From contig JAUWMI010000007.1 of assembly GCA_030613245.1 (NCBI GenBank), positions 1-64,000 on the forward strand: a stretch of DNA of 64,000 nt, given 5' to 3'. This DNA is from Candidatus Sumerlaeota bacterium (lineage in GTDB: Bacteria; Sumerlaeota; Sumerlaeia; MWCT01; JAUWMI01). Below the pieces are notes generated by a model. That model saw nothing but the letters and a program-made list of their open reading frames with translations. It had not been told where the DNA came from and made no database searches. Below, piece after piece: positions 52,770-62,355 of the stretch (its first letter is position 1; each line of letters starts with the position of its first letter). The translations under genes were made by a program, and so were the position numbers.

Positions 52770-53303
52770 TTAGAATAGGAGTAATCCAAACAGACCAGAA
52801 GAGATAATCGCGATAATGGGGTTCAGTTTGTAGCGTAAAGCAATGCAAATGGTGGCTGTGAGAAATAGGCCGAGCACGAGGGTGCGCTTATCCGGATAGT
52901 CGTAGGGAATTACCTTGAAGATCGAATAAGCAATAAAGCCAGCAGCGCCATACTTGATGCCGAGGATAATCTTCTTAACCACCAGTACTTCCTGGTATTT
53001 CAAGAAAATTGCATATGCCAGAAACAGGAGAATAAGACCTGGAAGAATGATTCCAATCATACTGGCCAGGAGGCCCGGAATGCCTGAGATGCGATAGCCG
53101 ATGTAGCCGGCGAGCTTGACCGCGAAAACCCCGGGAACGGAACTCGCCAGCGCGATCAATTCGGCAAATTGATCACGCGTCATCCAGGCATTCTTGGTCA
53201 TGCATTCATATTCAATCAGAGGAATTAGTGCGGTACCGCCCGCCCAGCCAAACAACCCAACCTTAAAAAACGCTATGAACAGCTTCAGCGAGTTCAGTAT
53301 CAT
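52770..53303 (-). CDS. Single-domain chromate transporter (ChrA half)
   Basis: A 177-residue membrane protein with five to six helices. It carries the family motif FFKVGLFGWAGGTALIPLIE and SVPGVFAVKLAGYIGYR. Classical ChrA has two homologous halves; short one-domain forms usually occur as adjacent pairs that co-assemble. Here only one is present. It overlaps the PilZ gene by four bases (ATGA). Chromate or sulfate export is the known family role; the physiological substrate here is unknown. Confidence 0.88.
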   Translation of the reverse strand: MILNSLKLFIAFFKVGLFGWAGGTALIPLIEYECMTKNAWMTRDQFAELIALASSVPGVFAVKLAGYIGYRISGIPGLLASMIGIILPGLILLFLAYAIFLKYQEVLVVKKIILGIKYGAAGFIAYSIFKVIPYDYPDKRTLVLGLFLTATICIALRYKLNPIIAIISSGLFGLLLF

Positions 53304-53692
53304 TGTGGGGCCCTTTCTTGAATGAACTTCTCCAGTCGTAGTTGTTTTTCCTTCTCCAGGTTGACAAATTTAACTGCAATTCCGTAGACGGGCCGCTCTT
53401 GTTCGTTCGTAGTATAGATCCGCGACACATCTATGGTGCAGCTGAACTGCCCCTGGTTTTTGGGCAGACTAAACGAGCAGGGGAGTGAATAGAAAAAGTC
53501 CAATTTGGGAATTGGCCCTTGCATACTGAGTTCGAACCGTGCTCCGCTGAGCGATAGATTTCTCAGCAGCGCGCGCTCCGTTTTATATTTCTCGCCAATC
53601 TGTAACGACACCGGAGCATTCAGCTCGACCCGTAGGTCTTTTCGTCCATGATTTAGTTTAGGTCTCTGGAATAACTTTCGTAAAAAAGACAT
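53300..53692 (-). CDS. PilZ-domain cyclic-di-GMP-binding protein
   Basis: A 130-residue protein. The basic start is followed by GRKDLRVELNAPV with the c-di-GMP-binding RxxxR, and NLSLSGARF with the [DN]xSxxG motif about 30 residues later. It is a stand-alone PilZ with no other domain. It overlaps chrA by four bases. It may sense the second messenger in an envelope or adhesion process; the target is unknown. Confidence 0.9.
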   Translation of the reverse strand: MSFLRKLFQRPKLNHGRKDLRVELNAPVSLQIGEKYKTERALLRNLSLSGARFELSMQGPIPKLDFFYSLPCSFSLPKNQGQFSCTIDVSRIYTTNEQERPVYGIAVKFVNLEKEKQLRLEKFIQERAPQ

Positions 53693-53749
53693 TGTTGATT
53701 CCTTTCGCGAAAAAGATGGCCTGACTGATGTATTGTGCAGCTGTTAAAG

Positions 53750-54556
53750 CTAACGATTGAGATGACTACCGGGCCCGGCACGTAAATATTTTACAAACCA
53801 CTGAGCAGTTTTCTCAAAGAGATTATGATCATTTGTAAGCGACGTGAAGTTATGACCTGCGTCGGGCAGATAGAGTTTTTCAATCTCGCGCTTGTGCTGA
53901 GCAAGCGCTGTATATAAGCGTTCTGTGGATTCAGGCAATACCATCTCATCTGCAGTGCCATGACAAAGGAGCACAGGAATATTAGTTGCCGCGAGCTTAT
54001 CCACGGGCCTGAGCCTGTTGAGTCCTTTGAGAAAACGAATTCCAACTGGGATGCCATTGTGTTCCAGATAAGCCTCATCACTATACTGAGCAAGATCAGG
54101 AAAGTGATCCACACTGCGCCGAAATGTCTCCAGGGGCTCTGCTACTGGAGACCAGAGCGCGAGGGCTTTAATGCCTGTGTGCTCTGCGCTGAGATATGCT
54201 GCTACACAGCCGCCTAAGCTGAAGCCGAGAATTCCGATTCTTTGCGCATTGATACGCGCATCATGGGTCAACGCGCGAAGGGCCTCATGCCCATCGCTGA
54301 TGTGGTCATATACTGTAACATGCTGAAACTCGCCATCGCTTTCTCCGCATCCTCTGTAGTCAAATCGCAGGCTAGCGATACCGTGGTCGGCAAGGCAACG
54401 TGAGAAGCGAACAAAGAGGCGCCGTGTTTCAATCCGATGGCCGCTGAACCCGTGGCAGAACAATACTGCAGGAAATGGGGATTGAGAAGAGTCGGGGAGG
54501 TGGAGTGTGCCCGCAATAAGCTGATTCTGGCTATTCAGATAAACTGGCTGCTGCAT
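53750..54556 (-). CDS. Alpha/beta-hydrolase family protein
   Basis: A 268-residue serine hydrolase. CHGFSGHR forms the oxyanion loop, GFSLGG holds the nucleophile Ser, and CHGTADEMVLP and DAGHNF supply the Asp and His of the triad. It belongs to the prolyl oligopeptidase/BAAT-like group of short acyl or ester hydrolases. The start at 54556 (MQQPVYLNS) fits. It has no signal peptide, so it is cytoplasmic. The substrate is unknown. Confidence 0.9.
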   Translation of the reverse strand: MQQPVYLNSQNQLIAGTLHLPDSSQSPFPAVLFCHGFSGHRIETRRLFVRFSRCLADHGIASLRFDYRGCGESDGEFQHVTVYDHISDGHEALRALTHDARINAQRIGILGFSLGGCVAAYLSAEHTGIKALALWSPVAEPLETFRRSVDHFPDLAQYSDEAYLEHNGIPVGIRFLKGLNRLRPVDKLAATNIPVLLCHGTADEMVLPESTERLYTALAQHKREIEKLYLPDAGHNFTSLTNDHNLFEKTAQWFVKYLRAGPGSHLNR

Positions 54557-54606
54557 TTTGATATACGTCCTGGGATGTCTGTTTCGGTTCTTTGCGAGCC
54601 TCCGTT

Positions 54607-55257
54607 TTATCGCAAGCCTTCGACCTCCTCTTGCAAGTGCAGAAAAAATGCCTGCATGAAGTTATGGCGGTCTTCTGCAAGTTCCTTGCCGGTTCTGGTC
54701 TGCATAGCCGCTTTCAGACGGCTCAATTTAACGGCAAACTCTACTACTGGAGAATAATCGGCATGGTCAATACTTCTTGTCAAGAGCAATGCTTGGGGCA
54801 GCGACGAGTAAAGTTGCTGCCCGTTCTCACCAGCAAAAGCATAGGCCCTACAGACTCCAATCGCTCCAAGGGCATCGAGCTTATCGGCATCAAAGAGCAC
54901 CTGCGCTTCAAGTGTCCGAGTCGGTGCATTAGATCTAAAACGATGTGTTTCAATACAGTGAATCACAGCATCAATCTTTGCAGGCGGGAATCCGCAGCGG
55001 TGAAGCAGGGGCTTTGCCTTCTGCGCGCTAAGTGCCGCGTGGCAGACGCCGCGTTTGTCGGCTTCGTCACGCGAAATGTCATGCAATAGGGCGGCGGCAA
55101 ACAGCACTTCGAGGTCAGCGCCCTCCTTGTCGCCTATAAGCTGGCACAGCCTTGCCACGCGCCATGTGTGTGACCAGTCGTGCGTGGGGCGTGCCCCGCT
55201 GTGACAGTGCTTGCTTTCGGAAATGAGCTCCTCGCTATAGGAATACGTCTGGTTCAT
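54607..55257 (-). CDS. HD-domain phosphohydrolase
   Basis: A 216-residue HD protein. The metal motif is HDWSHTWRVARLCQLI followed by LLHDISRD and, at about 120 residues, DADKLDALG. This His...His-Asp...Asp pattern matches nucleotidase and phosphodiesterase HD proteins of the YedJ kind. The ATG at 55257 is used; a TTG at 55284 is possible, and neither has a good ribosome site. The gene lies between the hydrolase and lysA. Confidence 0.88.
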   Translation of the reverse strand: MNQTYSYSEELISESKHCHSGARPTHDWSHTWRVARLCQLIGDKEGADLEVLFAAALLHDISRDEADKRGVCHAALSAQKAKPLLHRCGFPPAKIDAVIHCIETHRFRSNAPTRTLEAQVLFDADKLDALGAIGVCRAYAFAGENGQQLYSSLPQALLLTRSIDHADYSPVVEFAVKLSRLKAAMQTRTGKELAEDRHNFMQAFFLHLQEEVEGLR

Positions 55258-55319
55258 GTCAGGGATATAGCGTATAAAGAACAAATGATGCTTGTGGATA
55301 GCTGCATGCCGTCCATTTC

Positions 55320-56600
55320 TCAGCGTTTCTTTTGACCTTTTTTTAAGAATGATGGTAGCTTCTCGTGCTTGCTGATCTCGCGCAGCTGCTCACGGTCACG
55401 AATCACATAGTGCCGGGAATTACGAACCATAACCTCTGCGCAACGCGAACGAAAATTATAGTTTGAAGCCATCACGTAGCCATACGCCCCGGCATCACAA
55501 ACTGCCAAGTATTCGCCAGGCTCAACGGCTGGGAAACGACGTGAGAGCCCCAGGAAGTCTGCTGATTCGCATACCGGGCCAACAATATCAACATTCTTCT
55601 CTATCTGCCGCTGATGATCTTTGACCGGGATAATTCGGTGATGTGCGGCGTATAGACTTGGACGAATTAGATCGTTCATCCCTGCGTCCACAATCACAAA
55701 TGTCTTATTCGCCCGCCTCTTTACGTACAGCACTTTGGTTATCAGTACACCAGCCGGCCCAACCAGAAATCGTCCAGGTTCGAGGATCAACTGGCATCCC
55801 AGAGACTGAACGGTGGCAACAATTTTGCGCGCCAGTTGCGCAATGTCAAATGCCTTCTGATCCTCCTCATAAGCAATGCCAAAGCCTCCACCAAGATTAA
55901 GCGTTCGAATGCGGATGCCCGACTGATCCAATTTTCTAATCATTACTTGTAATCGCTTCAGTGTCTTAATGTAAGAATCTGGATTTAGGAGCTGGCTTCC
56001 AATATGTGAGTGTAGACCCATGAACTCAATATGTGGCAAGGCACAGATTTCGCGGATAGCATCAAAAGCTGCGGCAAAATTCACGCCAAATTTATCCTCC
56101 TTGGTGCCTGTGGTAATATACTTATGCGTATCGGGATCAATATCAGGATTCACCCGGATTGCAGCGCGCGTCTTTTTGCCCAGAATTTTCGCAACTTCTT
56201 CAATAACGTACGCCTCGGGCAAGGACTCGATATTAAACATGAGGATGTCTGCTTTAATGGCGTGTTCGATCTCTTCGGGTAATTTTCCCACACCAGCGAA
56301 CAAGATCTTCTCTGGCCGAACACCAGTGCGCAGTGCCTGTCGCAGTTCACCTCCGGATACAATGTCAAAGCCGCATCCGAGGCCGGCCAAGCTCTGGCAA
56401 ATGGCCCAGCTGAAATTTGCCTTCATGGAATAAGCAATAAGGGGATCTACGGGCGCGAAAGCTGTGCTGATCGTCTTATAGCTTGAGGCGAGAGAATTGT
56501 AACTGTAGAGATAAAACGGGGTCGGAACGGCCCGGGTAAGCCGCTCGATGTTGACCTTCTCACAGTAAAGGGTGGATTGGCGATAGTGAAAGTATGTCAT
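55320..56600 (-). CDS. lysA: Diaminopimelate decarboxylase
   Basis: A 426-residue PLP enzyme making L-lysine from meso-diaminopimelate. The PLP lysine is K60 in AYSMKANFS; HSHIGSQ, NLGGGFGIAYEED, LEPGRFLVG, CESADFLG and CDAGAYGYVMASNYN are all present. This is the last step of lysine synthesis and implies DAP-type peptidoglycan precursors. A short bipartite start MTYFHYRQSTLYCEKV is typical of the family. No other lysine gene is close. Confidence 0.95.
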   Translation of the reverse strand: MTYFHYRQSTLYCEKVNIERLTRAVPTPFYLYSYNSLASSYKTISTAFAPVDPLIAYSMKANFSWAICQSLAGLGCGFDIVSGGELRQALRTGVRPEKILFAGVGKLPEEIEHAIKADILMFNIESLPEAYVIEEVAKILGKKTRAAIRVNPDIDPDTHKYITTGTKEDKFGVNFAAAFDAIREICALPHIEFMGLHSHIGSQLLNPDSYIKTLKRLQVMIRKLDQSGIRIRTLNLGGGFGIAYEEDQKAFDIAQLARKIVATVQSLGCQLILEPGRFLVGPAGVLITKVLYVKRRANKTFVIVDAGMNDLIRPSLYAAHHRIIPVKDHQRQIEKNVDIVGPVCESADFLGLSRRFPAVEPGEYLAVCDAGAYGYVMASNYNFRSRCAEVMVRNSRHYVIRDREQLREISKHEKLPSFLKKGQKKR

Positions 56601-56806
56601 AAATATTTATCGGTGCTGCAACGATTTATGGTTTTAGAGAGAAGCACCACATCGAAGTGATGAGACCGTGCAGTGCGCCTGAGTTTCTGCTAGGGTGTAA
56701 AGAGCCTGATCCTAAGGGAACTGAATAGCCGCTTAATAGATTTAAATTCAATTGCTAAGCACACCTCATGACTGTTTGCAACTGGAATTTTACACGGGTG
56801 GGACTG

Positions 56807-56828
56807 AGCCTTCTGTTTCCAGAAGGCT
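56807..56828 (-). terminator. Hairpin after the RecD2 gene
   Basis: AGCCTTCTG (56807-56815) pairs perfectly with CAGAAGGCT (56820-56828) around a four-base loop, six bases after the recD2 stop. No T-run follows on the minus strand. Confidence 0.5.
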
Positions 56829-56834
56829 TTGCCA

Positions 56835-59045
56835 TTAGACTTGGGGTGCTGCGTCTGGCAAAGGCTTCAGATCTCGCTGAAGCCACTGGCGCAAACCGGA
56901 GAAGCGCATCTGAATTTTATTGTTTCTAATAGCAATGGCCAGGGCCTGTTTTGTTCCTACCAAGCAGACAAGTTTTTTGGCGCGTGTGATTGCTGTATAG
57001 AGCAAATTCCGCTGAAGCAGGATGTAATGTTGCGGATGAATAGGAATGACCACGGCCTTATATTCGCTTCCCTGGGATTTATGAATAGAAATAGCGTAAG
57101 CAAGACAAATCTCGTCCAGCTCATCATAAGTGTATTCGAGGGTGCGCCCTTCATAGAGAACCTTGACGGTGTGGAATTCGCGATCAATGGCCGTGATGAC
57201 ACCAATGTCGCCATTATATACATCCTTCTGGTAGTTGTTCTTAAGTTGCATTACCTTATCGCCCACTTTAAGTTCCATAGCCCCACGATGCAGGACATTC
57301 GGATCGGGATTAAGCAGTGCCTGGAGTTCGTGGTTCAGATTGTTTGCCCCGAGCAGGCCTTTATACATCGGCGTAATGACCTGGATCTCATTAACAGGAT
57401 GAAAGCCAAAGCGCTGGGGAATTCGTTCTAGCACAAGTGACTTGATGGTTTCCAGGGCTTCTTCTGGGCGGGGCTTTGGGATAAAGAAGAAATCTGCCAG
57501 TGGCAATTTCCTGGCTGAAGGTAGAATGGGAAACTCGCCTTTGTTGATGCGGTGAGCGTTTGCAATAATCAAACTTCGCCTGGCCTGTCGAAAGACTTTG
57601 TCAAGAGTAACAACGGGAAGAATGCCTGACACAATGAAATCAGCCAGGACATTCCCCGGGCCTACAGAGGGAAGCTGGTCAACGTCGCCCACCAAAATTA
57701 CAGATGCAGTGGGAGGGATAGCTCTAAGGAGGTAGAATGTCAACGGAACATCCATCATTGAGGATTCATCCACAATGATGAGATCGGCTTTCAAGGGATT
57801 GGTTTCGTTAAAAAGGAATTGGCCTTCCCGGGGCTTATAGTGCAGCAGGCGATGGATGGTCGCGGCGGGCATGCCGGTTACTTCCGAAAGGCGCTTTGCA
57901 GCGCGGCCTGTTGGCGCACAAAGTTGAATGTGCACGCCATGCTTGCCGAGTATCTTAATTATAGCACGCACAATCGTAGTCTTGCCTGTGCCTGGTCCAC
58001 CAGTGATAACCATCACTCCACCTGCAAGCGCACAGCGAACAGCATCGCGTTGTGCATCAGCAAGCGTAAATTTATGCTCGTGCTGAAACTTCTCAATTTC
58101 TGCATTGATATTATTTAGCGAGTACGGCTTGGCTGTTTCAACCAGCTGGGCCAGGAAGCCCACGATGCCTTTTTCGCATACGTAAAGGGCTTTTGGTAAA
58201 ACCGCTCTTGTCTGGTCGGGCAATTGCTCGACGACAATCCGCTCCGCGCGACGCAATACATCTATGGCATCCATGGCCAGTTGCTCGTCAATGCTCAGCA
58301 TCTTTTCGGCCTTTTCAACCAGCAGCTCAAGGGGGCAAAAGGTATGGCCGCCTTCAACAAATTCATTCATGATATGCAGAATGCCTGCCTGTGCCCGAAG
58401 TGGAGAGTCTTCTGCAATGCCCAGCCGCTGAGCGATGGAATCAGCGGTTTTAAATCCGATGCCTTGAATGTCAAGGGCCAGCTGGTAGGGATTGCTTTGT
58501 AGCACTCGGATTGCCTGCTGACCATACCGTTTGAAGATTTTCATAGCGTAGCCAAGCGAGACGCAGTGCTCCTGCAAAAAGAGCATAACATTATGGATGC
58601 TCTTCTGCTTTTGCCAGGCGTCAACGATGCATGCGATACGCTTACGACCGATGCCCTCGACCTCGACAAGGCGTTCGGGCTCAGTATCAATGATTCTAAG
58701 CGATTCTTCTCTGAAGCGCTTGACAATGCGACTGGCAAAAACTTCACCGATGCCCTTGATTAGCCCGCATCCAAGATACTTTTCGATACCGGCAACAGAA
58801 ACTGGGAATTTAGGCGTATAGGAATCAACCAGAAATTGTCGGCCATATTTGCGATCCTGAGTCCATTGGCCTGTTATACGAAGCGATTCGCCCGGATTCA
58901 CACCCACGAGATTGCCGACGATGGTCATTATCTCAGGCTTGGCTTCTTCGCGAAACTGCGCCACTGTGTAGTGAGTGACCTCATTAGAATAAACAATTCG
59001 CTCAAGCGTTCCTTCGAGCGTAATGATCTGCTTACTTGAGGACAT
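56835..59045 (-). CDS. recD2: RecD2-like 5'-3' DNA helicase
   Basis: A 736-residue superfamily 1B helicase with no partner RecB or RecC. The N-terminal half carries an OB-like fold and helix-hairpin-helix pieces (VEVEGIGRKRI, DIQGIGFKTADSIA). The motor has Walker A GGPGTGKTT, motif II VDESSMMD, motif III VGDVDQLPSVG and the C-terminal AYAISIHKSQGSEY and LLYTAITRAK. It acts in DNA repair and fork processing. The ATG at 59045 lacks a clear ribosome site, and an upstream TTG at 59096 is possible. Confidence 0.93.
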   Translation of the reverse strand: MSSSKQIITLEGTLERIVYSNEVTHYTVAQFREEAKPEIMTIVGNLVGVNPGESLRITGQWTQDRKYGRQFLVDSYTPKFPVSVAGIEKYLGCGLIKGIGEVFASRIVKRFREESLRIIDTEPERLVEVEGIGRKRIACIVDAWQKQKSIHNVMLFLQEHCVSLGYAMKIFKRYGQQAIRVLQSNPYQLALDIQGIGFKTADSIAQRLGIAEDSPLRAQAGILHIMNEFVEGGHTFCPLELLVEKAEKMLSIDEQLAMDAIDVLRRAERIVVEQLPDQTRAVLPKALYVCEKGIVGFLAQLVETAKPYSLNNINAEIEKFQHEHKFTLADAQRDAVRCALAGGVMVITGGPGTGKTTIVRAIIKILGKHGVHIQLCAPTGRAAKRLSEVTGMPAATIHRLLHYKPREGQFLFNETNPLKADLIIVDESSMMDVPLTFYLLRAIPPTASVILVGDVDQLPSVGPGNVLADFIVSGILPVVTLDKVFRQARRSLIIANAHRINKGEFPILPSARKLPLADFFFIPKPRPEEALETIKSLVLERIPQRFGFHPVNEIQVITPMYKGLLGANNLNHELQALLNPDPNVLHRGAMELKVGDKVMQLKNNYQKDVYNGDIGVITAIDREFHTVKVLYEGRTLEYTYDELDEICLAYAISIHKSQGSEYKAVVIPIHPQHYILLQRNLLYTAITRAKKLVCLVGTKQALAIAIRNNKIQMRFSGLRQWLQRDLKPLPDAAPQV

Positions 59046-59126
59046 TGCGGCGAGTCCGTGTTGGGGCGTTCTATCTACTGCGTACACCGCAGACAAGGCG
59101 CGACATACGCATATCTCTACATATCT

Positions 59127-60710
59127 CTATTTTGGCATTTCTGCTTTTGGAAACAAAAAATGGATCCAGAATAAATCGTGTTTGCCCTGGCGAAGCATTA
59201 TGGCATAGGCGCTCCACTGTGAGTTCTGTGGAACGTAGATGGAATCGTTGAGTGGAGCAATCAGGGCCCAGAGCGGAATCTGTTGTGGTGATTGACTTTC
59301 ATTGCTGCGGGCAAGAAGTAAGTAATTCTGATCAAGCGCTATACTATCGTCGGGAGAATATAGCGCATAGCAATTGGGTGGTTCTTGAGGTGTGCGATAA
59401 AACTCAATGTAATAGTCTATAAAATTCTGGCTCGCGCCGTAAATCTGCACTGCAATGCCTAACAGTAGGAGCACTGAATAAGCAATGCGCACCGCAGCGC
59501 TACGTGGAGTGGTCAGAAGCGCAACAATAGGCACCCCTACAAATGCATGAACCAGAAAGATGTGCCGAGGTCCCCAGCACCATCCGCCAGTCCAGTTTTG
59601 CCAGGATGCATGGACAAGAAGGAAGACAAGGATAATAGTAAGCAGTGCGATTGCGGCATTGCGAAACTCGTGCGTGAATTTCTTAATGGCAAAGAAGAAC
59701 AGCACAAGGGTAGGGGAGAAGAAAAAGATCCCTTTGCCAATGCTAAAGAGATACCCATAGAGCCCGGCCAGGAGTGGAGTCGAAAAGCGCAAACCTTCGG
59801 CTTGATCTTCATAGCCAGTAGCCAGGAAATATCCGAACCGCATTTTATTCAGCATAACAATCAGCAGTAGAATAACAACAATAGGCAGAAAGAAGCTATA
59901 GGCGCGTAAAGAATCTCCGGTAGCGTATTGCGCCCGGATAAACTGAAGAGGTCTGGCTGTCTGTGCTCCGATACGCTTTCTAAAAGTGGTCCAATTCTCA
60001 AGGAGAATAAGCAGCAAGAATCCAGGAATCGTAAGAAGAGTATCCAATCGAGTCAGCACACCGTATCCGGCTAGTGTTCCTGCGAGTAGCAGCAACACTG
60101 GCCGGTTCTCACGTAATCCTTTATACAGCAAGAAGAAGGCAGATAAGGTGCAGAGTGCGGCCAGGGGCTCGCTAAAGTAGGTTTTCGAATGTACCCAAGC
60201 CATGGTGCCGCAGCCAAACAGAATGGCGGTCAGGAGAGACGCTATTCTGTCGCGCGTTAGGTAACAACAGAATGCGTACACCACTACGACCAAGAGTGCC
60301 ATGATGAGCTGGTTAAACAAAGAAACGCCGAAACGCAGTAGTACTGCATCTGGCGAGCGGTCGTGATACTGCATTGTGTCCCACTGAAAGCGCTGGACGC
60401 CTGGTGAAGGTACGATTTTCGTGAGCAACGTGCCAAAATAGTATAAAGGAATGCTAAGTACTGGTTGGCCAATTCCGTATTGGGCGTATTGCCGGCCGTC
60501 AATGCCACGCTTTGTGGCGAACCCTGCCAGTGGCTCAACGGCCAGACTACCGCGAAGCGCCAGTGACTGTGTGGTGCGGAACATCAGTTCTTCGTCTGGT
60601 GAGTAGAGGTGACCTCCCATTGTCAGTAGGTAAAGGCCGAGAAACGCAAAGAAAAGCACGATGCTAGCCTTCACAGACAATGGATACCTCCGGAGCGCAG
60701 TCTCAGGCAT
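59127..60710 (-). CDS. PMT-family membrane glycosyltransferase-like protein
   Basis: A 527-residue protein with about 11 hydrophobic helices. The first extracytoplasmic loop YSPDEELMFRTTQSLALRG has the acidic motif of the PMT/ArnT superfamily. KTYFSEPLAA and WQNWTGGWCWGPRH are also characteristic of one branch. The donor and acceptor are unknown. It follows recD2 on the minus strand with an 81-base gap, and is unrelated to it in function. Confidence 0.85.
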   Translation of the reverse strand: MPETALRRYPLSVKASIVLFFAFLGLYLLTMGGHLYSPDEELMFRTTQSLALRGSLAVEPLAGFATKRGIDGRQYAQYGIGQPVLSIPLYYFGTLLTKIVPSPGVQRFQWDTMQYHDRSPDAVLLRFGVSLFNQLIMALLVVVVYAFCCYLTRDRIASLLTAILFGCGTMAWVHSKTYFSEPLAALCTLSAFFLLYKGLRENRPVLLLLAGTLAGYGVLTRLDTLLTIPGFLLLILLENWTTFRKRIGAQTARPLQFIRAQYATGDSLRAYSFFLPIVVILLLIVMLNKMRFGYFLATGYEDQAEGLRFSTPLLAGLYGYLFSIGKGIFFFSPTLVLFFFAIKKFTHEFRNAAIALLTIILVFLLVHASWQNWTGGWCWGPRHIFLVHAFVGVPIVALLTTPRSAAVRIAYSVLLLLGIAVQIYGASQNFIDYYIEFYRTPQEPPNCYALYSPDDSIALDQNYLLLARSNESQSPQQIPLWALIAPLNDSIYVPQNSQWSAYAIMLRQGKHDLFWIHFLFPKAEMPK

Positions 60711-60824
60711 TGGAAATTTTCTCTGTTTATTTGATCCGGTGCAAAGCTATCTGGAGCGTTTGAAAAACGGAAACAGAAGGGACATTGGCGCGTAAGCTAA
60801 AAGACATAACAAGACGACGGTGTC

Positions 60825-61862
60825 TTATGGTTTACGTTCATACGGTATTGCGGTATCAAAAACCTGTTCCTCTTTGCCCAGGAGCAGCGTTTTAATCGCT
60901 TTCAGAGTATCGCGTAGGTCATAAAAGGGTGTAGGATCATTGATCAGCAGGCTGACTGTGCCTTGGCCGCGGTCTATCTTTTCAAGGATGGTGTTCAGCT
61001 GGGCTGTGCCTGTATTTAGGTTTTCGCCTAGTTGTGCAAGATGATTCTTGTTTTCACTGATAATCATGTGCAGATCATCTGTTGTTACGTTAACCTTGGC
61101 AAGAATATCCTTAATCCTGGTAGTAATGGTTTCACTCTGGGTCTGAATATCCGCCAGTGTTGTCTTTATAAGAGAGCGGCTTTCCTGGAAGTCGGCACTG
61201 GTATCAATGATCATGCTATCTATACGTCTGACGATCTCGTTCAGGCTTTCCGTAGCTTCTCTAAGGTTTTGTGCAGTTTCGCTGATATCGTCCGACGTTG
61301 CCCCTAGCATGCGGTCCAGACGGCTCGTAATGGAATTAAGTGAGACGAGCGTCCCAGAAAAGGCCTCTCGGTTTTCCTCATCGGTTATAAAGGTTTTTAC
61401 GGCCCGAATTGTTGCAGCCACGTCCTCGATTATGGTTGGTGCAAGACTCAGAACCTGATACATGTCTACCGTCTCAGCTCCAAAAACGATGTCGCCGTCG
61501 TCCAGAAGCCGGTTATCAGAAGTGCCAGCATCAATGTCAATACGGGTTTCACCAATCAAGCCCGCAATGGATACACGGATCACCGCATTGCTGAAAATCT
61601 TCACTCCCTTTCTGATCCTCAAGACGACCTTGACTGGATACTCACCCTTAACATAGCCAATCTTTGCCACCTGGCCGGTTGCCGCACCGTAAACATGTAC
61701 TGGAGCACCAACTTCAAGGCCTCTAATTTGCTTGAAGTATACTTGCAGTTCATACTTTGGCGTAAAGATGTTGAACTGCTGGATGTTTACAGTAAAGATA
61801 ATGAGTATAAGGAATGCAATAACGCTGAATAAACCAATGACAATCTCGGTTTTTTTTCTCAC
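60825..61862 (-). CDS. mlaD: MCE/MlaD-family lipid transport protein
   Basis: A 345-residue periplasmic protein anchored by one N-terminal helix (VIGLFSVIAFLILIIFTV). An MCE domain follows (about residues 37-115; YFKQIRGLEVGAPVHVYG, VRVSIAGLIGETRIDI). The rest is a long polar helical tail with repeated Ile/Leu heptads. In the Mla system it binds phospholipids in the periplasm and works with MlaE and MlaF. The MlaE permease is not adjacent. A zinc-ribbon gene is interposed between it and mlaF. Confidence 0.9.
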   Translation of the reverse strand: MRKKTEIVIGLFSVIAFLILIIFTVNIQQFNIFTPKYELQVYFKQIRGLEVGAPVHVYGAATGQVAKIGYVKGEYPVKVVLRIRKGVKIFSNAVIRVSIAGLIGETRIDIDAGTSDNRLLDDGDIVFGAETVDMYQVLSLAPTIIEDVAATIRAVKTFITDEENREAFSGTLVSLNSITSRLDRMLGATSDDISETAQNLREATESLNEIVRRIDSMIIDTSADFQESRSLIKTTLADIQTQSETITTRIKDILAKVNVTTDDLHMIISENKNHLAQLGENLNTGTAQLNTILEKIDRGQGTVSLLINDPTPFYDLRDTLKAIKTLLLGKEEQVFDTAIPYERKP

Positions 61863-61924
61863 GGCTTTTTCCTTTTCAGCGAAACGCTGGGTATGAGTTT
61901 CTTGAGCATGTCTCTCAGCCGCAA

Positions 61925-62344
61925 TTACTCAGCATCGCTGGGACCTTGTCCTCGAGGTGACTGTGCGAACAGCCGTTTGAGAAATGTTACAAGGCCCGTG
62001 GGCCGGTTACGTTCTTTCAGCCGGGTCATAGTTTCCCCGCTCAGCCAGCGACCATGGCACACCGTACAGGCTTCTGTGGCAATACTGCCGCCAGCCAGTG
62101 ATTTGATGCTAATCAGCCCGACTGATCCCTGGCAAATGGGACATATGAGCCGGGATGCAAGTTCTGTCTTGGGCATCTGCCCCTGCGCCGGGGCAGGAAG
62201 ATGCGACAGAGGATATTTCTTAATGATCGCCTCTTCAAGGTCACTCACGTTAAACCAGGCGCCCCCACATTCCGCGCACGTCCAGACGTACACGTTCTTC
62301 AAGGGAATCCTTTGAAGATCAACTGCACAATGCGGGCATTTCAT
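61925..62344 (-). CDS. Double zf-TFIIB-like zinc protein
   Basis: A 139-residue protein with two zinc knuckles of the TFIIB-like type: CPHC...CAECGGAW in the first and CPIC...CTVCHGRW in the second, the trailing W/F residue being typical. Between them is a polar linker. It lies between mlaF and mlaD with small gaps (11 bases to mlaF), so it is almost certainly cotranscribed with them. Its role in lipid transport, if any, is not known. Confidence 0.85.
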   Translation of the reverse strand: MKCPHCAVDLQRIPLKNVYVWTCAECGGAWFNVSDLEEAIIKKYPLSHLPAPAQGQMPKTELASRLICPICQGSVGLISIKSLAGGSIATEACTVCHGRWLSGETMTRLKERNRPTGLVTFLKRLFAQSPRGQGPSDAE

Positions 62345-62355
62345 AAAAATCGCTC

